A stretch of DNA of 43,625 bases from a virus, in IMG/VR virus record IMGVR_UViG_3300030117_003734, positions 3,732 through 47,356 of that record. One strand, 5' to 3'. Below are positions 43,044 through 43,625 of the stretch, piece after piece. Below the pieces are notes generated by a model. The model did no database searches. It was not told where the DNA came from and saw only the letters and a list, made by a program, of their open reading frames with translations. The translations under genes and the position numbers were made by a program. The number at the start of each line of letters is the position of its first letter. The first letter of the stretch is position 1.

Positions 43044-43046
43044 ATA
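43039..43046 (+). promoter_or_regulatory. Late promoter overlapping the gp20 stop
   Basis: TATAAATA includes the gp20 TAA and ends 24 bases before the next ATG. It probably starts the core protein, protease and downstream capsid message. Confidence 0.75.
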
Positions 43047-43070
43047 AAATATAACATTATATAAATTTTT

Positions 43071-43301
43071 ATGCCCGATATTATCGATTTGATTGCTCAA
43101 GATTCTAAAGCTTCTGACATTAGTTCAGAGATAAAGGATAGTTTGTATGCGAAAGCTGCAGAAAAAATAGAAGCATTACGTGGTGGTGTGAGCAACGCTA
43201 TGTTTGATGAACCACAAGTTGAAAACGAAGTGGAAGATGAAGTTGAAACTGAAAATCAATTAGAAACTGAAACAGAAGAAGAACCTGAGGGATCAGAATA
43301 A
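43071..43301 (+). CDS. gp67: Prohead core protein gp67-like
   Basis: This 76-residue protein follows gp20, as gene 67 does in T4 (80 residues). It has a helical start (IIDLIAQDSKASDISSEIKD) and a very acidic Glu-rich tail from about residue 50. T4 gp67 is an acidic scaffold component cleaved to internal peptides by gp21. The assignment rests on place, size, acidity and the cyanophage-type start. The stop overlaps the next ATG by one base. Confidence 0.65.
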   Translation: MPDIIDLIAQDSKASDISSEIKDSLYAKAAEKIEALRGGVSNAMFDEPQVENEVEDEVETENQLETETEEEPEGSE

Positions 43302-43567
43302 TGCCTATCACTAAGATAATTTCAACACAAGTAAATACAGCAACCAATGCAGGAACAGCAACTAGTATTAGTCAAGCAACTCTTGTTAGATTATATAATA
43401 GTCAAGGTTCTGAAGTAACTGTTGGTGTTAGTACTTTAGTTGGTGCAGCAACCACAAATTATTTTACAATGAATACAAAACAAACTGAATTTTTGCAGAA
43501 AAAAGCGACTGATGTTATTTGGACATCTGCTGCGATTAAAGCAAATAAAGTAGGATTTACAAATTAG
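43301..43567 (+). CDS. Conserved small beta-rich protein, 88 aa
   Basis: The product (MPITKIISTQVNTATNAGTA..., AATTNYFTMNTKQTEFLQKK, KANKVGFTN) is Thr/Ala/Ser-rich and looks like a small beta-sandwich. I recall close relatives in cyanophages, near gp20 or gp21. It stands where T4 has gene 68 but does not resemble gp68. A capsid-surface or assembly role is possible but unproven. GAGG ten bases upstream supports the ATG. Confidence 0.7.
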   Translation: MPITKIISTQVNTATNAGTATSISQATLVRLYNSQGSEVTVGVSTLVGAATTNYFTMNTKQTEFLQKKATDVIWTSAAIKANKVGFTN

Positions 43568-43571
43568 AAAA

Positions 43572-43625
43572 ATGAAACTCATTACGGAAGAAATAGCAAG
43601 CGTTAAATTTATCACCGAAGGAAAA
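43572..43625 (+). CDS. gp21: Prohead core scaffold protease gp21, 5' end only
   Basis: Only the first 18 codons are present, reading MKLITEEIASVKFITEGK and continuing past the window. This start is typical of gp21 in marine T4-like phages, and its position after gp20 and gp67 agrees. gp21 is the serine protease that processes prohead proteins. The catalytic part is outside the window. Confidence 0.8.
   Translation, partial: MKLITEEIASVKFITEGK

Noticed and set aside
1-43625. CRISPR array, tRNA, integrase, insertion sequence or attachment site
   Set aside because: No regularly spaced repeats, cloverleaf, transposase or recombinase signatures were seen in the intergenic gaps, which are all short.

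Overview
This window reads as part of the genome of a marine T4-like myovirus, most like the cyanophage/pelagiphage branch. The evidence is a T4-ordered run of virion genes on the plus strand (25-6-7-8, a giant DUF4815-type protein, then 13-14-15-16-17-18-19-20-67-21), the cyanophage-type openings of gp8, gp13, gp14 and the DUF4815 protein, and NATAAATA late promoters in front of structural genes. No host genes, tRNA, rRNA, CRISPR array, insertion sequence or integrase was seen. All genes judged real are on the plus strand, and no gap longer than 300 bases lacks a gene.

Positions 1-4300 are an accessory, probably early-expressed region of small genes in mini-operons. Most are unrecognised; the exceptions are an Api92-like protein and a nucleotidyltransferase/ligase-like protein at its right end. 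It looks richer in G+C and in CGN arginine codons than the rest. Its transcription units repeat one design: a hairpin, an immediately following TTATAATA box with a conserved CATAACAAA-like start, and a TTCCCA hexamer just before the ATG in place of a Shine-Dalgarno site.

Positions 4300-6760 hold a second block of small genes typical of marine T4-like phages: an AbrB-like mini-protein, a family-2-like glycosyltransferase behind a strong sigma70 promoter, a small basic protein, a zinc ribbon and a conserved 222-residue protein. The block ends in a strong intrinsic terminator.

Positions 6770-31571 are the baseplate and fibre module. Tandem late promoters drive gp25 and gp6, followed by a 4030-residue gp7-position protein, gp8 and a 2391-residue DUF4815-type protein. 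Both giants are built largely from recurring small beta-type modules, some of which recur in gp8, gp14 and gp15. Three small structural genes follow.

Positions 31571-43625 hold neck (gp13, gp14), tail terminator (gp15), terminase (gp16, gp17), tail sheath and tube (gp18, gp19), portal (gp20), a gp67-like core protein, a small unrecognised protein and the first 18 codons of gp21. A three-gene non-structural cassette (oxygenase-like, coiled coil, zinc finger) sits between gp17 and gp18. Genes are tightly coupled (TAATG or ATGA overlaps), and late promoters recur every few genes.
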